The translations under genes were made by a program, and so were the position numbers. DNA of 64,000 nucleotides, taken from contig CANXME010000814.1 of assembly GCA_948144175.1 (NCBI GenBank), positions 1 to 64,000 on the forward strand, written 5' to 3'. Source of the stretch: Closterium sp. NIES-65. Its lineage: Eukaryota > Streptophyta > Zygnematophyceae > Desmidiales > Closteriaceae. The notes under the pieces are model-generated. The model had not been told where the DNA came from. It saw only the letters and a program-made list of their open reading frames with translations, and searched no databases. Shown one piece after another: positions 39,570 to 49,700 of the stretch. Position 1 is the first letter of the stretch, and every line of letters starts with the position of its first letter.

Positions 39570-42500
39570 GCCTGGTCTAGGAGCTTGCCTAGTCTAAGAG
39601 CTTGCCTGGTCTAGGAGCTTGCCTGGTCCAAGACCCTGCCTAGTCCAAGAGCTTGCCTGGTCGAAGAGCTTGCCTGGTCCAAGATCTTGCCTGGTCCAAG
39701 AGCTTGTCTGGTCCAGGAGCATGCCTTGTCCACGAGCTTGCCTGGTCCAGGTGCTTGCCTGGTCTAGGAGCTTGTCTGGTTTAGGAGCTTGCCTGGTCTA
39801 GGAGCGTGCGTGGTCCAGGAGCGTGCTTGGTCTAGGAGCTTGCCTAGTCCGCGAGCTTGCCTGGTCCAGGAGCTTGCGTGGTCTAGGAGCGTGCCAGGTC
39901 CATGAGCTTGCCTCGTCCAGGAGCTTGATTGGTCCAAGAGCTTGCCTGGTCCAGGAGCTTGCCTGGTCCAGGAGCTTGCCTGGTCAAAGAGATTGCATGG
40001 TCCGGGAGCTTCCCTGGTCAAGGAGCTTGCCTGGTCCAGGAGCTTGCTTGGTCCAGGAGCTCGCGAGGTCCAAGAGCTTGCCTGGTCCAAGAGCGTGCCT
40101 GGTCCAAGAGGGTGCCTGGTCTAGGAGCTTGCCTGGTACAGGAGCTTGCCTAGTCCAGGAGCTTGCGTGGTTCAGGAGCGTGCCTGGTCGAGGAGCTTGC
40201 CTGGTCCAGAAGCTTGCCTAGTCCACGAGCTTGCCTGGTGAAGGAGCTTGCCTGGTCCAAACCTTGCTTGGTCCAGGAGCTGGCCTGGTCTAGTAGCTTG
40301 CCTGGTCTAGGAGCGTGCCTGGTCCAGAGCTTGCCTGGTCCAGGAGCTTGCCTGGTCCAGGAGCTTGCCTGGTCCAGGAGCTTGCCTGGTCCAAGAGCTT
40401 TCCTGGTCCAAGAGCTTGCCTGGTCCAGGAGCTTGCCTTGTCTAGGCACTTGCCCGGTCCAGGAGCGTGCCTGGTCAACGAGCTTGCCTTGTCCTAGAGC
40501 TTGCCTGGTCCAGGAGCTTGCCTCGTCTAGGAGCGTGCCTGGTCCACGAGCTTGCCTGGTCCAAGAGCTTGCCTGATCCAAAAGCGTGCCCGGTCCAGGA
40601 GCGTGCCTAGTCCACGAGCTTGCCTGGTCCAGAGCGCTTGCCTGGTCCAGGAGCTTGCCTGGTCGAATAGCTTGCCTGGTCCAAGAGCTTGCGTGGTCCA
40701 CAAGCTTGCCTGGTCCTGGAGCTTGCCTAGTCCATGAGCGTGCATGGTCCAGGAGCGTGCCTGGTCCAGGAGCTTGCCTGATCCAGGGGCTTCCCCGGTC
40801 CATGAGCTTGCCTGATCCAGGGGCTTCCCCGGTCCATGAGCTTGCTTGGTCCAGGAGCGTGCCTGGTCCACGAGTTTGCCTGGTCCAGGAGCTTGCCTGG
40901 TCCAGGAGCTTGCCTGGTCTAGGAACTTGCGTGGTCCAGGAGCATGCGTGGTCCAAGAGCTTGCGTGGTCCAGGAGCTTCCCTGGTCCAGGAGCTTGTGT
41001 GGTCCACGAGCTTGCCTGGTCCATGAGCCTGCCTGGTCCAAGAGCTTGCCTTGTCCAAGAGCGTGCGTGGTCCACGAGCGTGCCTGGTCCAGGAGCTTGC
41101 CTGGTCTAGGAGCTTGCCTGGTCTAGGAGTTTGCCTGGTCCATGAGCTTGCCTGGTCCAGGAGCTTGCCTGGTCCAGGAGCTTGCCTGGTCCAGAAGCTT
41201 GAATGGTCTAAGAGCTTGCCTGGTCGAGGAGCGTGCCTGGTCCAAGAGCTTGCGTGGTCTGGGAGCTTGCCTGGTCGAGGAGCGTGCTTGGTCCAGAAGC
41301 GTGACTGGTCCAAGAGCTTGCCTGGTCAAGGAGCGTGCCTGGTCCAAGAGCTTGCGTGGTACAGGAGCTTGCCTGGTCTAGGAGGTTGCCTGGTCCAAGA
41401 GCTTGCCTGGTCTAGGAGCTTGCCTAGTCTAAGAGCTTGCCTGGTCTAGGAGCTTGCCTGGTCCAAGACCTTGCCTAGTCCAAGAGCTTGCCTGGTCGAA
41501 GATCTTGCCTGGTCCAAGATCTTGCCTGGTCCAAGAGCTTGTCTGGTCCAGGAGCTTGCCTTGTCCACGAGCTTGCCTGGTCCAGGTGCTTGCCTGGTCT
41601 AGAAGCTTGCCTGGTCTAGGAGCTTGTCTGGTTTAGGAGCTTGCCTGGTCTAGGAGCGTGCCTGGTCCAGGAGCGTGCTTGGTCTAGGAGCTTGCCTAGT
41701 CCGCGAGCTTGCCTGGTCCAGGAGCTTGCGTGGTCTAGGAGCGTGCCAGGTCCATGAGCTTGCCTGGTCCAGGAGCTTGATTGGTCCAAGAGCTTGCCTG
41801 GTCCAGGAGCTTTCCTGGTCCACGAGCTTGCCTGGTCAAAGAGATTGCATGGTCTGGGAGCTTCCCTGGTCAAGGAGCTTGCCTGGTCCAGGAGCTTGCT
41901 TGGTCCAGGAGCTCGCGAGGTCCAAGAGCTTGCCTGGTCCAAGAGCGTGCCTGGTCCAAGAGGGTGCCTGGTCTAGGAGCTTGCCTGGTACAGGAGCTTG
42001 CCTAGTCCAGGAGCTTGCGTGGTCCAGGAGCGTGCCTGGTCGAGGAGCTTGCCTGGTCCAGAAGCTTGCCTAGTCCACGAGCTTGCCTGGTGAAGGAGCT
42101 TGCCTGGTCCAAACCTTGCTTGGTCCATGAGCTGGCCTGGTCCAGTAGCTTGCCTGGTCTAGGAGCGTGCCTGGTCCAGGAGCTTGCCTGGTCCAGGAGC
42201 TTGCCTGGTCCAGGAGCTTGCCTGGTCCAGGAGCTTGCCTGGTCCAAGAGCTTTCCTGGTCCAAGAGCTTGCCTGGTCCAGGAGCTTGCCTTGTCTAGGC
42301 ACTTGCCCGGTCCAGGAGCGTGCCTGGTCAACGAGCTTGCCTGGTCCTAGAGCTTGCCTGGTCCAGGAGCTTGCCTGGTCTAGGAGCGTGCCTGGTCCAC
42401 GAGCTTGCCTGGTGCAAGAGCTTGCCTGGTCCAAGAGCGTGCCCGGTCCAGGAGCGTGCCTAGTCCACGAGCTTGCCTGGTCCAGAGCGCTTGCCTGGTC

Positions 42501-43250
42501 CAGGAGCTTGCCTGGTCGAATAGCTTGCCTGGTCCAAGAGCTTGCGTGGTCCACAAGCTTGCCTGGTCCAGGAGCTTGCCTAGTCCATGAGCGTGCATGG
42601 TCCAGGAGCGTGCCTGGTCCATAAGCTTGCCTGATCCAGGGGCTTCCCCGGTCCATGAGCTTGCCTGATCCAGGGGCTTCCCCGGTCCATGAGCTTGCTT
42701 GGTCCAGGAGCGTGCCTGGTCCACGAGTTTGCCTGGTCCAGGAGCTTGCCTGGTCCTGGAGCTTGCCTGGTCTAGGAACTTGCGTGGTCCAGGAGCATGC
42801 GTGGTCCAGGAGCTTGCGTGGTCCAGGAGCTTCCCTGGTCCAGGAGCTTGCGTGGTCCAGGAGCTTGCCTGGTCCATGAGCCTGCCTGGTCCAAGAGCTT
42901 GCCTTGTCCAAGAGCGTGCGTGGTCCACGAGCGTGCTTGGTCCAGGAGCTTGCTTGGTCTAGGAGCTTGCCTGGTCTAGGAGTTTGCCTGGTCCATGAGC
43001 TTGCCTGGTCCAGGTGCTTGCCTGGTCCAGGAGCTTGCCTGGTCCAGAAGCTTGCCTGGTCTAAGAGCTTGCCTGGTCGAGGAGCGTGCCTGGTCCAAGA
43101 GCTTGCGTGGTATGGGAGCTTGCCTGGTCGAGGAGCGTGCTTGGTCCAGAAGCGTGACTGGTCCAAGAGCTTGCCTGGTCCAGGAGCGTGCCTGGTCCAA
43201 GAGCTTGCGTGGTACAGGAGCTTGCATGGTCCAGCAGCTTGCCTGGTCTA
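39570..43250 (+). repeat. tandem duplication of about 1.85 kb (109 units) in the 17-bp array
   Basis: Two adjacent copies share their series of variant units. The offset is 1,835 bp at 39.6 kb, 1,852 bp after one extra 17-mer in the second copy, and 1,853 bp after a 1-bp difference near 40.33/42.18 kb. Shared rare strings include AGGGGCTTCCCCGGTCC (twice in each copy), GAGCGCTTGCC and GCTCGCGAGG. The copies are nearly identical, so this is younger than the neighbouring 35.6-39.1 kb duplication. Confidence 0.8.
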
Positions 43251-45878
43251 GGAGTGTGCGTGGTCCACGAGCTTGCCTTGTCCAGGAGCGTGCCTGGTCC
43301 AGGAGCATGCTTGATCCAGGAGCTTGCCTAGTCCAATAGCTTGCCTGGTCCACAAGCCTGCCTGGTCCAAGAGCGTGCCTGGTCTACGAGCGTGCCTGGT
43401 CCATGAGCGTGCCTGGTCCAGGAGCTTGCCTGGTCTAGGAGAGTGCCTAATCCACGAGCTTGCCTGGTACAGGAGCTTGCCTGATCCAGGAGCTTGCCTG
43501 GTCCAGGAGCTTGCCTGGTCCAGGAGCTTGCCTGGTCCAGGTGCTTGCCTCGTCCACGAGCTTGCTTGGTGCACGAGTTTGCCTGGTCCAGGAGCTTGCT
43601 TGGTCCAGGAGCTTGCCAGGTCCAGGAGCGTGCCTTGTCCAGGAGCTTGCCTTATCCAGGAGCTTGCTTGGTCCAGGAGCTTGCCTGGTCCAGGATCTTG
43701 CCTGGTCCAGGAGCGTGCCTGGTTCACGAGTTTGCCTGGTCCACGAGCTTGCCTGGTCCAGGAGCTTGCCTGGTCTAGAAGCTTTCGTGGTCCAGGAGCG
43801 TGCTTGGTCCAGGAGCTTGCCTGGTCCAGAAGCTTGCCTAGTCCAAGAGCGTGCCTGGTCCACGAGCCTGCCTGGTCCAAGAGCTTGGCTGGTCCAAGAG
43901 CGTGCCTTGTCCACGAGCGTGCCTGGTCCAGGACCTTGCCTGGTCCAGGACCTTGCCTGGTCCAGGAGCTTGCCTGGTCCAAGAGCCTGCCTGGTCCAGG
44001 AGCTTGTTTGGTCCAGGAGCGTGCCTGGTTTACGAGCTTGCCTGGTCCAGGAGCCTTCCTGGTCCAGGAGCTTGCCTTGTCCAAGAACTTTCCAGGTCCA
44101 AGAGCTTGCCTGGTCCAGGAGCTTGCCTGGTCCAGGAGCTTGCCTGGTCCAGAGCGTGCCTAGTCCACGAGCTTGCCTCGTCCAGGAGCGTTCCTTGTCC
44201 TGGTGTGTGCCTGGTCCATGAGCGTGCCTGGTCCAGGAGCTTTGGTGGTTTAGGAGCTTGCCTGGTCCAAAAGCTTGCCTGGTCGACGAGCCTGCCTGGT
44301 CCAAGAGCTTGTCTGGTCCAGGAGCCTGCCTGGTCCAAGAGCTTGCGTGGTACAGGAGCTTGCCAGGTCCAGGAGCTTGCCCGGTCTAGGAGCGTGCCTG
44401 GTCCAAGAGTCTGCCTGGTCCACGAGTCTGCCTGGTCCAGGAGCTTGCCTGGTCCAAGAGCTTGCCTGGTCCTGGAGCTTGCGTGGACCACGAGCTTGCC
44501 TGGTCCAGTAGCTTGCCTGGTCCAAGAGCTTGCCTGGTCCAGGAGCTTGCCTGGTCCAGGAGCTTGCCTGGTCCAGGAGCGTGCCTGGTCTACGAGCTTG
44601 CCTGGTCCAGGAGCCTTCCTGGTCCAGGAGCTTGCCTGGTCCAAGAGCTTTTCTGGTCCAAGAGCTTGCTTGGTCCAGGAGTTTGCCTTGTCCAAAGCTT
44701 GCCCGGTCCAGGAGCTTTCCTGGTCCATGAGCTTGCCTGGTCCACGAGCTTGCCTGGTCCAGGACCTTGCCTGGTCTAGGAGCTTGGCGGGTCTAGGAGC
44801 ATGCCTGGTCCAGGAGTTTGCGTGATCCAGGAGCTTGCCTGGTCCAGGAGCGTGCCTAGTCCAGGAGCGTGCCTGGTCCACGAGCGTGCCTGGTTTTGGA
44901 GCTTGCGTTGTCCACGAGCTTGCCTGATCTAGGAGCTTGCCTGGTCCAAGAGCTTGCCTGGTACACGAGCCTACCTAGTCCAAGAGCATGCCTGGTCCAG
45001 GAGCGTGCCTGGTCCAAGAGCTTGCGTGGTCCACGAGCTTGCCAAGTCCAGGAGCTTGCCCGGTCCAGGAGCGTGCTTGGTCCACGAGCCTGCCTGGTCC
45101 ACGAGCTTGCCTGGTCCAGGAGCTTGCCTGGTCCACGAGCTTGCATGGTCAACGAGCTTGCCTGGTCCACGAGCTTGCCTGGTCTAGGAGCTTGCCCGGT
45201 CTAGGAGCTTGCTTGGTCCAGGAGCTTGCCTGGTACAGGAGCTTGCCTGGTCCAGGAGCTTGCCTGGTCCAGGAGCTTGCCTAATCCAGGTGCTTGTCTG
45301 GTCCACGAGCTTGCTTGGTGCACGAGTTTGCCTGGTCCAGGAGCTTGCTAGGTCCAGGAGCTTGCTTGGTCCAGTAGCCTGCCTAATCTAGGAGCTTGCC
45401 TGGTCCAGGAGCGTGCTTGGTCCAAGAGCATGCCTAGTTCAGGAGCTTGCATGGTCCAAGAGGTTGCCTTGTTCACGAGTTTGCCTGGTCCAGGAGCTTG
45501 TCTGGTCCAGGAGCTTTCGTGGTCTAGGAGCTTGCCTGGTCCAGGAGCGTGCCTGGTCCAGGAGCTTGCCTGGTCCAGGAGCTTGTCTGGTTCAGGAGCT
45601 TGCCTCGTCCAGGAGCGTGCCTGATCCACGAGCCTGCCTGGTCCAAGAGCTTGCCTGGTCCAAGATCGTGCCTGGTCCACGAGCGTGCCTGGTCCAGGAG
45701 CTTGCCTCGTTCAAGAGCTTGCCTGGTCTAGGAGCTTGCCTGGTCGAGGAGCTTGCTTGGTCGAGGAGCTTGCTTGGTCCAAGAGCTTGCCTGGTCCAAA
45801 AGCTTGCCTGGTCCAGGAGCGTGCCTGGTCCAGGAGCTTGCCTGGTCCAGGAGCTTGCTTGGTCCAGAAGCCTTCCTG

Positions 45879-45883
45879 GTCCA
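45879..45883. repeat. left target-site duplication GTCCA
   Basis: GTCCA lies immediately outside the left LTR and is repeated exactly at 52387-52391. Removing the element plus one copy restores a unit reading GGTCCAAGTGCTTGCCT, a 17-bp monomer in phase, which proves insertion into the satellite. Confidence 0.97.
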
Positions 45884-46712
45884 TGTTATAGTCACAGTAG
45901 GCTCCAATGTGCCTAAAACGAAAGATAGAGTGCACAGTCGGATTTCTGCATAGCGGCTTCAAACGTTCATAACGTTTTGGTCACAGCTCCAAATGACTTG
46001 ATTCAACTTGGATCTGGAGCGCCTTATTGTCGCCTACAAAAGGCAATTTAGATCGCACGATTTCACCAAGTATTGACGACACAGGGATGGTTTGAACGAA
46101 CGGCACTATGGCAGCCACTATGGTCTTAGAACACAAGATAGGAAGAGTTTGGAAGAGTTACGAGTTGGGAATGACTCCCAGCTCCTACAAACCCCAAGAG
46201 CCGAGGTACAGTGATGTGGAACAGTGCCACACTGTCCCCAACCACGAAGGGTCTCGAAACTACCCTTCACTAGGGCCTACACCAAGTGAAATGTTACACT
46301 ACACAAAGTAATGTAACTATCTTCAATATCTTGAGGTGTACCCTTTTGGCGAGCTTCGAAATCACTTGAGGCTTGACACCAAGGCTCGGGCTCTTCATCA
46401 CAAACTCATCCTTGAGTTCTTGATGGGTCTGCTGCACACACCTGCGACACACCGAACGTTCGACACAGGACAAAATAGAAACCGCGCACGACAAAATAGA
46501 AACCGCGCGCGAGACACAAACGTTCGCGTAACACGCGTCTAGCGATAACTCGCTATTGACTCAACACACACACTCGACATCATGACTCAACATTCATACA
46601 CAATTATAAGCATGAAATATATATTATCCCATGCCCTCATACCATTCCATACACACACACATGCATGCACACGGACAACAAGCCGAGTGCAAACCATAGG
46701 ATTGCACCAACA
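45884..46712 (-). repeat. 3' LTR (left copy)
   Basis: It is 829 bp, begins TGTTATAG and ends CACCAACA, so the ends form a 4-bp inverted repeat TGTT/AACA. It differs from the right LTR only at 46026 (A versus G), 46069 (A versus C) and 46087 (A versus T) in my alignment by eye. It contains a spaced 18-bp direct repeat, a CGAACGTTCG palindrome (46453-46462) and a short CA-rich tract near 46650-46673. Small open frames inside it are duplicated in the other LTR and look non-coding. Confidence 0.96.
46470..46508. repeat. 18-bp direct repeat within the LTR
   Basis: ACAAAATAGAAACCGCGC occurs at 46470-46487 and again at 46491-46508, 21 bp apart. The same pair is at 52144-52161 and 52165-52182 in the other LTR. 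Short tandem motifs in LTRs are often enhancer or transcription-factor sites; no specific factor is recognised. Confidence 0.6.
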
Positions 46713-46723
46713 AACTCCCCCTC
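46713..46723 (-). other. polypurine tract (plus-strand primer)
   Basis: On the minus strand GAGGGGGAGTT abuts the 3' LTR directly. A purine run at this position is where RNase H leaves the primer for plus-strand DNA synthesis in LTR retrotransposons. It lies 30 bp beyond the gag-pol stop. Confidence 0.85.
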
Positions 46724-46753
46724 GGATTGTTGGCCTTAGGATATGTTGCTCTC

Positions 46754-49700
46754 TCAGTTCAGAGCCATCCCAGCCAGCTTGCAACACTTCCAATGCTGCT
46801 GCTCCACCAGCCTCTTGGTCATCATGTCAGCCGGCTGCCCCGTGGTCTTCACGTACCGCAACTCAACTTCACCCGCGGTCACCATGCTCCTTGTCCAATG
46901 CCACTTCACCCTCATGTGCTTTGTGAGTCCATGCAACACAGGGTTCTTAGCAAGAGCAATGGCACCCTGGCTGTCACAGTAGAGTGGGGTAGGTCCTTGC
47001 TGCTCCTCCCCCAATTCAGCCAACAAACGCCGCTGCCACACAATCTCCCGTACGGCACGGAAGAGTGCCATGTACTCGGACTCCACCGAGCTCAAAGCTT
47101 GGTCAACCTGCTTCTTGCTCTCCCAAGCAGTTGGGCCTCCACCAACACAGCATATGAAGCCTCCCACACTTGTCATGTCCTCTGGTTCCGATGCATATGA
47201 CGCATCCGAGTAGGCGGTGAGGAACAAACGCCCGGGCTCAACACCATCCGCGCCCTTTTGGCGCCTTTGTGCCGCCGCCGAGTATTGCAGCCCAACGGTC
47301 GGTGTTTGGCCAAGATACTTGGCCACCCTCATTCCAGCTGCTACCTGCTCCTCATTAGGGCATTGCACAACCCTAGCCAGCTGCCCGGTGGCAAACGCGA
47401 CGTCCGGTCGGGTGTTTACCGCCGCATACATGAGGCTGCCCACCAACGAGTGAAATCGGCGCCTCTCCTCTTCTCCAACGCTCTCCTCCTCTGGCCCCTT
47501 CACACACTTGAACCCAGAGGGAAAGGGAGTAGCCACATGACCTTCACTCTGGCCGAAGTTTGCAGCCAACGCCTCCAGGTACTTCCGTTGGTGCACTCGC
47601 ATGCTCCGCTTCTCCACGTCTCGTTCGATGTGGAGCCCAAGGTAGAAGTTCACGTCGCCAAGGGACTTGCACTTGAACTTGTCATGCAGCTTCAGCATCA
47701 CCTCCTTCACAAGGTCAGAGGAGGGTGAGAACATGAGAATGTCATCCACATAAACCACCATGAAGCTCCTCTGCTCCCCCTCGCCAAGCATGAACAAGGA
47801 GTGATCGGCCGTTGAGGGAGTGAAGCCGATCTCCTCCAACACTTCGCGCAGCTTTATGTACCATTGCCTAGGGGCCTGCTTCAGCCCATAGAGGGCCTTC
47901 TTCAGCTTCCACACTCTGCCACTACCATCATCAAACCCCTCTGGCTGCGCCATAAAAATCTCCTCCTCAAGGATGCCGTTAAGGAATGCCGTTACGATGT
48001 CCATTTGTTTAACTACCCATCCTTTGATGGCGGCTCCCGCGAATAGGGTTCGCAGCGTCGTCGGCTTCACCACAGGGGCAAACAGCTCCTTGAAGTCCAC
48101 CTTCTCCTTCTGCTGGTACCCCTTGGCTACAAGCCTAGACTTGTAGCGCTCGATCTTGCCGTCGGCATCCGACTTGATTTTGAAGAGCCACTTGGACGTT
48201 ATCGCCGTACGCCCCTCCGGTAGCTCCACCAATTCAAACGTGTCATTCTCCTCGATGCTCTTCAGCTCATTCTCCATGGCCTTCTTCCACTCCTCAGCAT
48301 CACTACTCTCCAAAGCCTCCTTGAGAGTTGCTGGTTCTCCCGGCATCTCCACCGGAGAGAAGAACGCGAAGGCACACTCCTCGTAGTCACTCTCCTCGTC
48401 GTCTCCGACCATCATTGCCGCTCCGGCCAGGGCTGTCTTGCCCTGCTTTCCCAGCGCATCATAGGTCAGCCTATTAGGGGGTTGAACTCTCCTCTTCCCC
48501 CTTCCTTCCTCCTCAGCTGCAGCGACTTGAAGGCCTTGGCGTTGCTGCGGTGTGGCTCGAATCCGTGGAGCACTTGTAGTGCGGGAAGGGAGTGACGGTG
48601 CACGCTCGCTCACTTGCTGCACCTCCTCCTCTTCTTCCTCTGCATTATTGGCCTCCTCTCCCCCATTCACAAGGGAAGATTGCCTTGTGGTAGTGCTGCC
48701 GCTGCTCAGCTCCAAAGGCAGCTCCACATGCTCCAAACCGGAACTCTTCACCTCCCCAAACCGCACGCCTATCTTCGCCTCATTCTCCGCCTTCCAATCC
48801 TTGTACATGAAGTTCTCCATGAACTTGCAGTCCCTGCTCACCAAGAACTTCTTGGTGAATGGGTCCCAAAGAAGCCATCCCTTGCTGTTTTGAGCCATGC
48901 CCAAGTGCACGGCCCACACCGCCTTGGCACCAAGCTTGTTGTGCCGAAGATGCTTAGGCACGAGCGCCATGCACATGCACCCAAACACCCGAAGCATATC
49001 CACCTTTGGCTTCCTTCCTAGCCACTCCACATAGGGCACCCATTTGTCTGCTCCTACATGAGTCAAGGCTCTGTTCTTGGCCACACACGCACTCCGCACC
49101 GCATCAGGCCAGAAATAGTCGGGTAGCCCGGCTTCAATGAGCAACCCACGTGCCGCCTCCGTGATTGTGCGGTTCGCTCGCTCAGCGATGCCGTTCATTG
49201 CAGGGGAGTATGGCATGGTGAGGGAGTGCCGAATACCATTCTTCTTCAGCCACAACCCAAACTCCTTGCTCAGGAACTCTCCCCCTCGATCGGTGCGGAT
49301 TGACTTGACTAGACGGTCTTGTTGCCGCTCCACCATCGGGAACCAATCCGTCTTCAACGTTTCAGCCACGTCGCTCTTCCTGGCCAGCACGTACACCCAA
49401 GTCATACGGGTGTAGACGTCCACAATAGTGAGGAAGTACTCAGCTCCAGCAGCTCCAAGCTTCAGGGGGCCCACCACGTCCATCACCACCTCATCAAGTG
49501 GTGCCTTAGCTGTTGCCTCCGAACTAGAGAATGGGAAACGGGTGAACTTGGCTTGCATGCACGTCGGGCAGCCAAGTACCTCATCGGGCTCCCCCTTCAC
49601 ACGTATGCCAGCAACCATCTCATTCTTCACTAGCTGCTGCAAGATGGGCAGGGCCACATGCCCCATGCGCCGATGCAAGGTGAGCCAATCACACTCCCCC

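Larger units (their letters stand above)
33822..45883 (+). repeat. 17-bp satellite array, segment 3
   Basis: About 710 units in the GGTCCAGGAGCTTGCCT orientation, uninterrupted until the copia insertion. Segmental duplications inside it are listed separately. I see no gene, RNA gene or unique sequence in it. Confidence 0.95.

Noticed and set aside
30350..45883. Many frames of 60-390 codons repeating CLVQELAWSRSLPGPGA or SSWTRQAPGPGKLLDQA
   Set aside because: These are the 17-bp unit read in 51-bp cycles. They occur in all phases on both strands and end wherever a variant unit creates a stop.
46023..46028. AATAAG as a polyadenylation signal in the 3' LTR
   Set aside because: A weak match on the minus strand, and the corresponding position in the other LTR is changed (G at 51700). 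There is not enough to call it.
46108..46542. Small open frames inside the left LTR (67-68 codons), repeated at 51782-52216
   Set aside because: They are simply duplicated with the LTR, have no recognisable domain, and lie in the untranslated or regulatory part of the element.
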